This document shows, piece by piece, positions 12,641-22,854 of a stretch of DNA of 64,000 bases. A model generated the notes under the pieces. The model was not told the origin of the DNA and ran no database searches. It saw nothing but the letters and a program-made list of their open reading frames with translations. Location of the stretch: positions 52,576 through 116,575 of the forward strand of contig JAQFVV010007273.1 in assembly GCA_028023455.1 (NCBI GenBank), written 5' to 3'. The DNA is from Epiperipatus broadwayi. Lineage: Eukaryota; Onychophora; Udeonychophora; Euonychophora; Peripatidae. The translations under genes and the position numbers were made by a program. Each line of letters begins with the position of its first letter. Positions within the stretch are counted from its first letter, which is position 1.

Positions 12641-12660
12641 CTAGTAATTACATTTTGAAT
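12564..12660. repeat. (AT)n arrays inside an inverted repeat
   Basis: An (AT)n tract at ~12,567-12,583 is followed by a 20-bp block CAAAATGTAATTACTAGAAT, a second (AT)n array (~12,603-12,637), and the exact inverted copy of the 20-bp block. The AT array thus sits at the tip of a perfect hairpin stem. Confidence 0.85.
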
Positions 12661-12860
12661 TACAAGTGTCAAACAAACTCAACCCACATCTTTGACACCA
12701 TCCATTTTAGATAAATACAGTGATAATTACTACTAATCATTTACTAAACTAGAGATTGTTTAGTAAATGATTAGTAATAATCATTACTGTATTTATCTTA
12801 AGTGGATGTTGTCAAAGATGTGGGTTGATGTAGTTTGAATCTTGTAATTCAAAATGTAAC
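12640..12860. mobile_element. FB-A hairpin derivative
   Basis: Long near-perfect palindrome: left arm ~12,645-12,752, right arm ~12,757-12,858. It contains the AACTAGAGATTGTTTAG centre and the CATCTTTGACACCATCCA block of the FB-A family. The core with the AGCACTCAT motif is absent, so this is an internally deleted hairpin. Confidence 0.75.
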
Positions 12861-12949
12861 TCTCTACATGTATTGCCACTCAAAATAACAGTTATAAGCA
12901 AGCATAAGAAATGGTGATCATGTGATGTTTATTGGCTTAAATTCAAAAT

Positions 12950-13575
12950 GTAATTATTTAATATAGATATTTTTCATATAATAAAGATATATATATATAT
13001 ATATGAGTTATGGTGACCTGGATCAATTGATAAAAGCTGGTCAGCATGCAATCTTGGGAGTCATTTGTCTTTTATTGTATTTTTATTTATATAAATTTAA
13101 AATAATTTATGGTGGTATTGAGGTTATTTAATGTATTTATAAAGATATTACATGTGGGAAAAAGAAATGTAAATACCACCATGTGTATGTGTGCTTAATT
13201 TTTAAAAAAAATCAGAAACATTAATCTTTAATTGAGTTTTGAAGTTTATATCTATGCTAGAAACAATCTCTAGTTTAGTAAATGATTAATAATAATCATT
13301 GCTATATTTATTTAAAGTGGGTGATGTCAAAGATGTGGGTTTAATTAGTTTGACACTTGTAATTCAAAATGTAATTATTTAATATAGATAAATATTTTTC
13401 ATATAATAGAGATACATATGGGAGTTGGTGAGCTGGATCAACTGATAAGTGCTGGTCAGCATGCAATTCATCTTGTGGGTCATTTGTCTTTTATTGTATC
13501 TTTATTTATATGAATTTAAAAGAATATGTGGTAATATTGAAGTTATTTAATATATTAATAATTCTAGTAATTTAA
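12950..13575 (-). mobile_element. FB-A units, two in tandem, minus orientation
   Basis: One unit spans ~12,955-13,365; a second, cut short, spans ~13,365-13,570. Each has the inverted core AGCTGGTCAGCATGCAAT or its variant (~13,035 and ~13,450), then TCATTTGTCTTTTATTGTAT and ATTTATATRAATTTAAAA blocks. An (AT)n tract lies at ~12,987-13,004. Confidence 0.75.
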
Positions 13576-13619
13576 AATTCCCAAAATAAATATTGCACAA
13601 AAGAGTAAAAATTCATCTT

Positions 13620-13790
13620 AATGCTAAACATCACATGATCACCATTTCTTATGCTTGCTCATAACTGTTAACATTCAAAACTCTCCATACAGTAGTGCCA
13701 CTCAGTGCAAGCCAGAGTAATCAAGACTTCTGGCATCCATTGATTACTCTGGCTTGCACTGAATGGCACTACTGTATGGAGAGTTTTACC
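13620..13790. mobile_element. FB-B hairpin with 15-nt loop
   Basis: Left arm 13,677-13,724 and right arm 13,740-13,787 are 48-bp inverted repeats with a single mismatch, separated by 15 nt. The outer block CATCACATGATCACCATTTC lies just upstream at ~13,628. The larger element at 42,505-42,967 has related terminal sequences around a ~300-bp interior, so this is probably a deletion derivative. Confidence 0.8.
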
Positions 13791-13799
13791 TGTTTTAAT

Positions 13800-14270
13800 A
13801 TTAATACTCACAGGACTTTTTTCCGAAAACAATAAGGAATATTTTTATTTCTAACTATTTTTGCATTATGAATGTCAAAGTGAACAGAATTAAATGTTAA
13901 ATAAATCTTTTTTTTAACATTACAACAGTGCTTAATTTATTTTATACTCAATGAATCTGGCAGTTTTGATTGACCAGCAGTCATTTTCAGACCTAACATA
14001 TTGAAATAATATATTTCTTTTAGTATACATATTTCATCTATTTTAACCCTCACACCTAAATCTGTTCCAGATTTAAACCCTCCTAGAGTACTTAAATAAA
14101 TACACTCGAATGGTTATTTATGTGTGACCACACATATATATGTGAACACTAGAAATTGTAATCAAATTGACTTATATATTACAGGCATATATTTATTTTA
14201 AAAGTCACAGAGTTTAAAAAGCAATTTAGTTTAAATTATCAGTCAATTTTATATTTTATTTTACTTTGAT
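13800..14270. other. AT-rich intergenic DNA
   Basis: No gene seen. The interval ends in the (AT)n array at ~14,275-14,302, the target of LTR element 1. Confidence 0.5.
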
Positions 14271-14303
<33 letters not shown>

Positions 14304-14306
<3 letters not shown>

Positions 14307-16267
14307 AACCGGACCCGCGTACAACCCTTTTATCACATCAGTTGTAACAATTTTCTGATGAGCATGCTGTAGGAAGGAACTATCAATTGACATTCCTAAT
14401 GCAGATGTCAACGCCTCCTACAACAATATTTCCTGCTCATCAGAGGATGTAGTATCATAGAGACTGGAAACATCTAAACATTTATATGTTTGGCTTTCCA
14501 AACAGCGCCATTAGAGTTCCGTCTCACTACAACCTGACTTGCCAAGGTCTAGTTATGTCAGACGTAGCTCAGAAGGCATGAGATTCTCATGAACTAGTGC
14601 TATAATTGGTGAGTGATGCAATAAATAAACAAAACTGGATAACTGGATAACCAATTTAATTTTTAGTAACAAAAAAAATTTATTAAATAACAATTAATTT
14701 GCAATTTCAAACGAAATTCATTTCTATCCACATGATAACTCATTTTTATTTTACTTATAAAAAAGTTAGAAGCAGTTCCTTTTTTTTTTATCAATAGTTC
14801 ATTTACAAATTCAATTATGAGAAAAAGCTTGGAAATAGTCAATTCAATAATAGTTCATTTTGAATTCATTTATTAGAAGAAGCTTGGAAACATTCTAATT
14901 CAACAATAGTTCATTTTGAATTCATTTATGAGAAGAAGCTTGGAAATATTCTAATTCAACAATAATTCATTTTGAATCCATTTATGAGAAGAAGCTTGGA
15001 AATATTCTAATTTAACAATAATTCATTTTGAATCCATTTATGAGAAGAAGCTTGGAAATTTTCTAATTTAACAATAATTCATTTTGAATCCATTTATGAG
15101 AAGAAGCTTGGAAATATTCTAATTTAACAATAATTCATTTTGAATCCATTTATGAGAAGAAGCTTGGAAATATTCTAATTCAACAATAATTCATTTTGAA
15201 TCCATTTATGAGAAGAAGCTTGGAAATATTCTAATTCAACAATAATTCATTTTGAATCCATTTATGAGAAGAAGCTTGGAAATATTCTAATTTAACAATA
15301 ATTCATTTTGAATCCATTTATGAGAAGAAGCTTGGAAATATTCTAATTCAACAATAGTTCATTTTGAATTCATTTATGAGGAAAAGTTTGGAATTAGTTA
15401 AGCATTTATGATTTATATAACATTTTGTTATTTTATGAATTATTACCGATTGGTAAACATTTAAACTCAGCGATTCTTGGCTTGTGGAGTATTCATCATT
15501 TGGTAATTAAAGCATTTATAATTTAGTCAAATATAAAAGTATATTCTTATACATAAACTCTGTTACATTATAAGAAGCTTAGAAGCAGTCAAGTATTTAT
15601 GATTTATAGGGCATTTCATCATTTTATGAATTATTACCGATTGGTAGACATTTGAACTCAGCAATTCTTGGCTTGTGGAGTATTTATCATTTAGTAACTG
15701 AAGCATTTCTAATTTAGTCAAATATAAAAGTATATTCATACACATAAACTCTGTTTGGCTTGTAGAGCATTTATCATTTAGTAATTAAAGCATTTCTAAT
15801 TTATATAGTAAATACGTCCAAATAATTTTATAAATAAATTTGCGTGTAGCTATTTCATAACTTCACTTTATAATGTATGATAAACATGTCCTAATATTTT
15901 ACAAAACAAATTCTATGTAATTATTTCATAACTTCACTTTATAACATATGATAAACATGTTTGAATATTTTACAAAAACAAATTCTATGTAATTGTTTCA
16001 TAACTTCACTTTATAACGTATGATGAACATGTTTTAATATTTTATAAAAACAAATTCTATGTAATTATTTCATAACTTCACTTTATAACGTATGATAAAG
16101 ATGTTTTAATATTTTATTCGAATCCATCAGTCACAAAATTAAAAATATGATTTTTTTAAACAAATTGCAGCTTTATTGCGTTCCCAATTAGACTGAATCA
16201 CGCTAGACATTTTTGAATGGGGGGGGATCTTTTGAATATTTATATGAGAAACAGCATATCTGTTTCA
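14304..16267 (-). repeat. 3' LTR of element 1 (1,964 bp)
   Basis: It contains three tandem arrays. A 56-bp array (~14,824-15,385) has 11 occurrences of its AGCTTGGA-like landmark. A compound ~85/188-bp array covers ~15,430-15,815. A ~71-bp array with CATAACTTCACTTTATAA covers ~15,850-16,115. Compared with the 5' LTR it has one extra 56-bp unit, one fewer ~85-bp unit and a 9-bp insertion near 14,412. Confidence 0.85.
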
Positions 16268-16848
16268 TTACCCCTCACCAAATTTTGGGATGAAATCGCC
16301 TGGAAGTACGATTTCATTCCATATACTATACATATTATTTCTCAGTACTGCCTGGTTTTAGATATGCTGATGAGTGGGTAAGATGAGATGGAAAAGTGAA
16401 TACATGAACCATACCCTCCAATGCCAGGATAAGTAGACGGCCAAGCACAAACTACCAGTACACACCGCCTCATGACATCACGAGAAAATACCTCATTTTT
16501 AAGCACTACCTCTTTTGTACCTAGAAGTATCATCCAACCAAGAATAGGAGCCAGAGAAAAAAAAAACAATTTGGCACTCAGCCAACCCTGCTCAGCTTCG
16601 GTGAGTCTTAGGGGCTATGATTTGGCCTATCCATGAGACCAAGGCCTATCCATGAGACCTATATATATGCACTGCTGGACTACTCTTGGAGCACAACATC
16701 CAGGTCTGGATAGTGCCGAGCATATACTTCGGAGCATCATAACACAATGCATCCAAGCAGCTCTGCTCAATCATCCACCTTCTCAACATGAAAAACACAA
16801 GTTCATGCATCACTACTCACAAACCCTTTTCCATCAGCTATCTCTATT
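16268..16848. other. Internal 3' region of LTR element 1, non-coding
   Basis: About 580 bp lie between the ORF stop and the 3' LTR. It is less AT-rich than the flanks. It has a small hairpin TGAAATCG/CGATTTCA near 16,293-16,318 and a direct duplication of GGCCTATCCATGAGACC (~16,624-16,659). I see no pol or env remnants. Confidence 0.6.
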
Positions 16849-18330
16849 TTATTCTGAATTATAACTGCAACCTGTTTTGGGAGACTGAGGATCATGATCA
16901 GTTCTCCTATAGTCCTCTTTTGTATTATGAGGTGACATACTTCTGGATCGTCTCTTTGTTGAAAATTTATCATGTTTAACATTACTGTGATGTCTTGCTT
17001 CTTCACTTCTGTATTTTCTTTGGAGATCATTGTTACTGTTTGATCTTCTAATTATACGCGTCCGATATGGGCCATGAATACCATCTGTGAATTTTCTCTT
17101 TTTCCTCTTCCATGGTGGTACTTCATTTTTACATAAAAGTTTCCTTTTAAATGGTTCTTCTGCCATAGTAATTATTTTTTTGGTATTTGCAAAGGTTTCT
17201 TGTTGTTTAATTTCTTTCACACTGATAAATCCCGAGTTTTCAGATTCCTTTTTGGTGTCTTTTCCTGCGTAAGCAACTATATTTTTAATAACTGTCTTTA
17301 TATATTTTTTTCCTATACTCAATTTTTGATTTGAGTTTATTAAGCTTTTGTTTATAATTTTTACATATGGCTGAGGACTAACACACTTTTCTTTCCATTT
17401 TATGATTCCTTTCTCTATCTTTGTTACTATTTCATAGCATATATCAGACAATTTTTCTGAAACATTTTCTTCTATATTGGACAGTTCCTTAGTTATATGA
17501 GAATTAAGTTTTCGATTATGTTCATTTTCATGTTTTTCATCTTCTTGAAGATTAGAAGATTTTAATTTTGCTTTATTAGATTCATTTTCATCCGTTTGAA
17601 ACTCCTTTGCTGTGTTCGATACTATTTCGTTTTCAGCTTCTGCATATACTTCTTTCTTTTCAATTTTAAAGGCATATTCCACAATCAGACTTTTTTCTGA
17701 TGGTAGACTAACAATTTCAAGATCACTCTTTGTAATTTCAATTTCTTCCTTTTTAACAATCTCAAATTTTGCTTCATCAGTAATAGGATATTCAATTTGT
17801 GATTCCTTTAAAATATCTTTGGTTGGAGATTCCAAAGTTTCCTCCTCATCCAATTTTTTAGGTTGAATTATTTCCTTTATCAACTGGTTTAACTTTTCAT
17901 TCTGATTTTTAAATTCTTTAATTCGTTTTTCTATTCTTTGGTTTGCTTCTATTGCTTGCTTGCTATATTCTTCTCTTTGTTTGATATCTTCTTCTCTTTG
18001 TTTATCCCATTTTTGGTTATATTCTTCTCTTTGTTTGATATCTTCTTCTCTTTGTTTATCCCATTTTTGGTTATATTCTTCTCTTTGTTTGATATCTTCT
18101 TCTCTTTGTTTGATATCTTCTTCTCTTTGTTTATCCCATTTTTGGTTATATTCTTCTCTTTGTTTGATATCTTCTTCTCTTTGTTTATCCCATTTTTGGT
18201 TATCTTCTTCTCTTTGTTTGATATCTTCTTCTCTTTGTTTGTCTCTTTTCTTTTGGTCTGCTTTTATAATTTCTATTATCTGAGCTATCATAGCTATCTT
18301 TTCTGTTTTTTGAGCCTCCATGTTTACCAT
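16849..18330 (-). CDS. 493-aa coiled-coil ORF of LTR element 1 (gag-position protein)
   Basis: Uninterrupted minus-strand ORF, the only long one in element 1 and the first after the 5' LTR and a ~400-bp leader. Residues ~30-125 are a tandem repeat of an 18-aa module of the type KQREEDIKQREEYNQKWD, charged and heptad-like, so a long coiled coil is expected. The middle (~150-370) is rich in Glu, Lys and Ser. The C-terminal ~110 residues are strongly basic, with PPWKRKKRKF and RS-rich segments that could bind nucleic acid. There is no CCHC zinc knuckle, no protease or RT motif and no signal peptide. I do not recognise the family. By position it would be a structural Gag-like protein, but that is inference. 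The first Met is at 18,330; a second three codons later is also possible. The open plus-strand frames over the repeat are shadows. Confidence 0.65.
   Translation of the reverse strand: MVNMEAQKTEKIAMIAQIIEIIKADQKKRDKQREEDIKQREEDNQKWDKQREEDIKQREEYNQKWDKQREEDIKQREEDIKQREEYNQKWDKQREEDIKQREEYNQKWDKQREEDIKQREEYSKQAIEANQRIEKRIKEFKNQNEKLNQLIKEIIQPKKLDEEETLESPTKDILKESQIEYPITDEAKFEIVKKEEIEITKSDLEIVSLPSEKSLIVEYAFKIEKKEVYAEAENEIVSNTAKEFQTDENESNKAKLKSSNLQEDEKHENEHNRKLNSHITKELSNIEENVSEKLSDICYEIVTKIEKGIIKWKEKCVSPQPYVKIINKSLINSNQKLSIGKKYIKTVIKNIVAYAGKDTKKESENSGFISVKEIKQQETFANTKKIITMAEEPFKRKLLCKNEVPPWKRKKRKFTDGIHGPYRTRIIRRSNSNNDLQRKYRSEEARHHSNVKHDKFSTKRRSRSMSPHNTKEDYRRTDHDPQSPKTGCSYNSE
17955..18245. repeat. 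54-bp coding minisatellite in the element 1 ORF
   Basis: A 54-bp unit (TTCTTCTCTTTGTTTGATAT on plus as landmark) is repeated about five times, with some half-units. It encodes the 18-aa coiled-coil module in frame on the minus strand. Because the unit is a multiple of three, copy-number change keeps the frame. Confidence 0.85.
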
Positions 18331-18738
18331 TTCTCCTTTGTTTTCTGAATCAGTAAGCTTCTCTCTCCATCCACACCATGACCCTACTCCATCTTCTTTG
18401 AAATGCCTGTTTCATTCTTTATGCCATTCATTTTGTGTTTTTCTTTTAGACTTTTATTTTTTTAACCTTCCTGAACAAATTACATCACTACATTATATGC
18501 ACTGTTCATATCACAGAATCGTGATCTGCTTATACCTATGAGTAGGCTAGCTAGATCGGACCTCACAATAGGGTGGCAAATTAACCGGCCTATGCCAGAT
18601 AAGGCCTCACAGTAAGGATGACAATGTAATAGGTGCCTATGGTTAGGCTAGCTGGATAACGCCTCACAGTTGGACGACAAATGTAACCGGAGCCTATAGG
18701 TAGGTTAGCCAGGTAAAGCCTCACAGTTGGACGACAAA
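18331..18738 (-). other. Leader of LTR element 1 with ~60-bp repeats
   Basis: Between the 5' LTR and the ORF, ~18,545-18,738 holds three to four imperfect units. Each has GCCTCACAGT followed by GGACGACAAATGTAA or a variant, then a GCCTATRGGTAGG-like block. The last unit runs directly into the LTR boundary. This part is richer in GC than its surroundings. Function unknown; a packaging or leader signal is conceivable but not shown. Confidence 0.6.
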
Positions 18739-20728
18739 TGTAATAGGACCCGCGTACAACCCTTTTATCACATCAGTTGTAACAATTTTCTGATGAGCAT
18801 GCTGTAGGAAGGAACTATCAATTGACATTCCTAATGCAGATGTCAACTACAACAATATTTCCTGCTCATCAGAGGATGTAGTATCATAGAGACTGGAAAC
18901 ATCTAAACATTTATATGTTTGGCTTTCCAAACAGTGCCATTAGAGTTCCGTCTCACTACAACCTGACTTGCCAAGGTCTAGTTATGTCAGACGTAGCTCA
19001 GAAGGCATGAGATTCTCATGAACTAGTGCTATAATTGGTGAGTGATGTGATAAATAAACAAAACTGGATAACTGGATAACCAATTTAATTTTTAGTAACA
19101 AAAAAATTTATTAAATAACAATTAATTTGCAATTTCAAACGAAATTCATTTCTATCCACATGATAACTCATTTTTATTTTACTTATAAAAAAGTTAGAAG
19201 CAGTTCCTTTTTTTTTTATCAATAGTTCATTTACAAATTCAATTATGAGAAAAAGCTTGGAAATAGTCAATTCAATAATAGTTCATTTTGAATTCATTTA
19301 TTAGAAGAAGCTTGGAAACATTCTAATTCAACAATAGTTCATTTTGAATTCATTTATGAGAAGAAGCTTGGAAATATTCTAATTCAACAATAATTCATTT
19401 TGAATCCATTTATGAGAAGAAGCTTGGAAATATTCTAATTTAACAATAATTCATTTTGAATCCATTTATGAGAAGAAGCTTGGAAATATTCTAATTTAAC
19501 AATAATTCATTTTGAATCCATTTATGAGAAGAAGCTTGGAAATATTCTAATTCAACAATAATTCATTTTGAATCCATTTATGAGAAGAAGCTTGGAAATA
19601 TTCTAATTCAACAATAATTCATTTTGAATCCATTTATGAGAAGAAGCTTGGATATATTCTAATTTAACAATAATTCATTTTGAATCCATTTATGAGAAGA
19701 AGTTTGGAAATATTCTAATTCAACAATAGTTCATTTTGAATTCATTTATGAGGAAAAGTTTGGAATTAGTTAAGCATTTATGATTTATATAACATTTTGT
19801 TATTTTATGAATTATTACCGATTGGTAAACATTTAAACTCAGCGATTCTTGGCTTGTGGAGTATTCATCATTTGGTAATTAAAGCATTTATAATTTAGTC
19901 AAATATAAAAGTATATTCTTATACATAAACTCTGTTACATTATAAGAAGCTTAGAAGCAGTCAAGTATTTATGATTTATAGAGCATTTCATCATTTTATG
20001 AATTATTACCGATTGGTAGACATTTGAACTCAGCAATTCTTGGTTTGTAGAGCATTTATCATTTGATAATTGAGGCATTTATAATTTAGCCAAATATAAA
20101 AGTATATTCACATACATAAATTCTGTTTGGCTTGTGGAGTATTTATCATTTAGTAACTGAAGCATTTCTAATTTAGTCAAATATAAAAGTATATTCAAAC
20201 ACAAAAACTTTGTTTGGCTTGGAGGGGATTTATCATTTAGTAATTAAAGCATTTCTAATTTATATAGTAAATACGTCCAAATAATTTTATAAATAAATTT
20301 GCATGTAGCTATTTCATAACTTCACTTTATAATGTATGATAAACATGTTCTAATATTTTACAAAACAAATTCTATGTAATTATTTCATAACTTCACTTTA
20401 TAACATATGATAAACATGTTTTAATATTTTACAAAAACAAATTCTATGTAATTATTTCATAACTTCACTTTATAACGTATGATGAACATGTTTTAATATT
20501 TTATAAAAACAAATTCTATGTAATTATTTCATAACTTCACTTTATAACGTATGATAAAGATGTTTTAATATTTTATTCGAATCCATCAGTCACAAAATTA
20601 AAAATATGATTTTTTTAAACAAATCGCAGCTTTATTGCGTTCCCAATTAGACTGAATCACACTAGACATTTTTGAATGGGGGGGGGGATCTTTTGAATAT
20701 TTATATGAGAAACAGCATATCTGTTTCA
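18739..20728 (-). repeat. 5' LTR of element 1 (1,990 bp)
   Basis: Direct partner of 14,304-16,267. Ten 56-bp landmarks (~19,253-19,760) instead of eleven, and an extra ~85-bp unit around 20,040-20,130. Apart from these, differences are scattered single bases. It would carry the promoter for the minus-strand ORF. I could not place a TATA box with confidence in such AT-rich DNA. Confidence 0.85.
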
Positions 20729-20743
20729 ATATATATATATATA

Positions 20744-22461
20744 TATTATAACAGGGCTTGGTTCAAATCCTGTTTTAAAGTAGGGTAGTATATGGGAATG
20801 CATAATATTTAATCAGAATTGATATTAAATTCAATTATTTCTTTTTGTGTGTGTGTGGGGGGGGTATGTTTTAAATGGGGAAATAAAAATAGATTAAAAC
20901 AGAAGAGGGAAGGAGGTTATAGGGTTTGTGCTCTTGTATTTTGTTTAGAAGCGCATGTATTTATATTGCTGTATGGGTGAATAAGTGTAATAAATTCACT
21001 AAAAGAAGAAAAATTACATGGCCAAGTTTTATTTTCAAGATGGAAGACGGAGTACAGAATTGTTAAAAAGTTTTGTTAAATGCAAGAAAAGAATCAAAAA
21101 TGTATAAATTGCTATATTGATAGATAAAAGTTATTTTAACTAAAATGAAAATGTTAGGAGTAAAAGACAATGAACGGTCGAACGTGGATTTTTAAGGTGT
21201 TGATTAAAATTCTTAAACATCAAGAAAGAAAAGTTGCTAAAAGGTTTTTGCAAACCTAAGAATACCATGTCGTTTCGTTTGAAAGAAAAGAGAGAAAGAA
21301 TAAAAAGATAGAAAGGAACAATAGGGATTAATTAACAAGTTTTGAGAGTCGAACTTTGGCAGACATTTTAGAATTATTAATTCTACTAGCAGGATTGCAA
21401 AAATATAAGCTTAAAAATTATATATATAACCATCAGCCATGAATAGGCTGGGGTAGGACCAAAATGGGCTGGGCTCTGCCAGCCATCCTGTGGAGATATT
21501 ACCGATGCCATCTAAATAGGAACGAAGCCCCTTCTAAACCATAAGCAGAATGACTTTCATTGAAAGACAATGATCCTGCATTGAGGAATCGATGGATAGA
21601 CACTTACCAAAAAGGCACATATTCACCACATTGCAGTATCAATCAAACAAACACTGGCATTCATCTACACCCTGGAAGAGAAAAATCAAGGTAATATGAA
21701 CAGTTTCTTAAATGCTATTCACCCCATAAATAAGAATTTATTTCCAATAAAATAATAAAGTGTAAAGGCTAAAAGGAAGAAAAAAAGAAATCTTTGATAT
21801 ATCACCAAACGTAGTTCTATGGATGAATAGACTAGATAATGACTTATTTCATTTGTTTTTGTATTCTATGATTTATCTGTTTTATTATATTTATGTATCT
21901 ATGCAGTATATGTGTTTGGATGTGTTATATTCAAATATTGGAGCACAAGACAATAATAATTATTATGGGATTTTGTTTTTTGACATTAATGATTATTAAA
22001 TCTTTGTTTTATGTATGAGTGTGTGCATTCAGTGTTGACTTCATTAAATTTAAATCGTATCATAGAGATAGATATTAGTGGTAAAAACAAAAAAAATAAT
22101 ATATTCAGAGAATTGTTTATGTGTTTATGTGTGCATTTGCTCCCCCCATATCTTTCCCACAGTTAATAACCACCAGCCCTGAGTGATCTAGACAGAGGCA
22201 GGAGCTCTGTCTATTAAAAATTGATACTTGATCTCTCCCAGCATAATTCTTATTTACTTGTAGATAGGATTGGCGATTAGAGTCAATAATTGACATCCAT
22301 AAATATGCTGGGCAAGCAATAAGAGTACCATGCAGAATTACTTATATATTTGTGTTATAATTTTAAGAAGAGAGGAAAAAAGAAACTATTTTGTTTTAAA
22401 TATGTAAATACGTGTATGTTATATATATGCATTATTTGCATGGATAGGGTACCCCATTACA
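20744..22461 (+). repeat. 5' LTR of element 2 (~1,718 bp)
   Basis: Matches 24,786-26,447 along its length. It includes a G-rich GTGTGTGGGGGGGG stretch near 20,850 and two less AT-rich patches (~21,430-21,700 and ~22,140-22,330) with CCAGCC and CAGCCCTGAGTG landmarks, both conserved in the other LTR. Confidence 0.85.
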
Positions 22462-22462
22462 A

Positions 22463-22480
22463 TGGCATGCTGACTAAGGA
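22463..22480 (+). other. Primer binding site of LTR element 2
   Basis: TGGCATGCTGACTAAGG begins two bases after the CA that ends the 5' LTR. The TGG start and position fit a tRNA primer site. The matching tRNA was not identified. Confidence 0.6.
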
Positions 22481-22854
22481 ACTTTCGAAGAGTGGAGAGT
22501 AGGGGGAGTACAGAATATAGCTTAAATAGAAGAATTAAATATAAAAGGTAAATATAACAGTTAAGTATAACAGAAGTGTAAGAGTTAATAACAGTAGTAA
22601 AAGAATTAATGTAGAATATTATAATTGTCTCGGTGAATTTTAAAGAAAGAGAGATCAGGGAATAGGTTTGGAGCGGGTTAGAAAGGGAAATTAGACAGGT
22701 AGCACAGTACTTCAGGGATAGAAAGCAGGTCCAGTACATTTGATGTAGAAAAAGTAGACACAAAATTGTTGTAATTAGTCATTATTAGAAACAGTGAGAG
22801 ATATATAGAAATAAAAAAAAAATAAAGACAATGTGAATAAGATCACAGAAAAAA

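Larger units (their letters stand above)
14304..20728 (-). mobile_element. LTR retrotransposon 1, pol-less (LARD-like), minus strand
   Basis: Two ~2-kb direct repeats (14,304-16,267 and 18,739-20,728) enclose 2.47 kb. Read on the minus strand, each repeat begins TGAAACAG and ends with CA, the usual LTR ends. Both outer flanks are (AT)n, so the target duplication is hidden in the microsatellite. Orientation is set by the 493-aa ORF and a purine-rich GGTGAGGGG just upstream of the 14,304-16,267 repeat, placed as a polypurine tract should be. No protease, RT, RNase H or integrase is present. The primer binding site is not canonical (the sequence after the 5' LTR starts TTTGTCG). The LTRs are nearly identical except for tandem-unit number, which suggests a fairly recent insertion. 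Confidence 0.8.

Noticed and set aside
14565-14615. TAGCTCAGAAGG followed by a CATGAGATTCTCATG stem, resembling a tRNA D arm and anticodon arm (again at 18,993-19,040)
   Set aside because: It lies inside the LTRs of element 1, has no B box at the right distance and no acceptor stem.
14824-15385. Centromeric or independent satellite
   Set aside because: The same array recurs at the same offset in the partner LTR, so it is part of the retrotransposon.
17938-18348. 136- and 107-codon plus-strand open frames rich in Phe, Ser and Leu
   Set aside because: Antisense shadows of the 54-bp coding minisatellite of the minus-strand ORF.
14304-20728. Reading LTR element 1 as plus-strand
   Set aside because: Both orientations give TG...CA ends, but the only long ORF and the better polypurine tract (GGTGAGGGG) fit minus; no gag-like ORF on plus.
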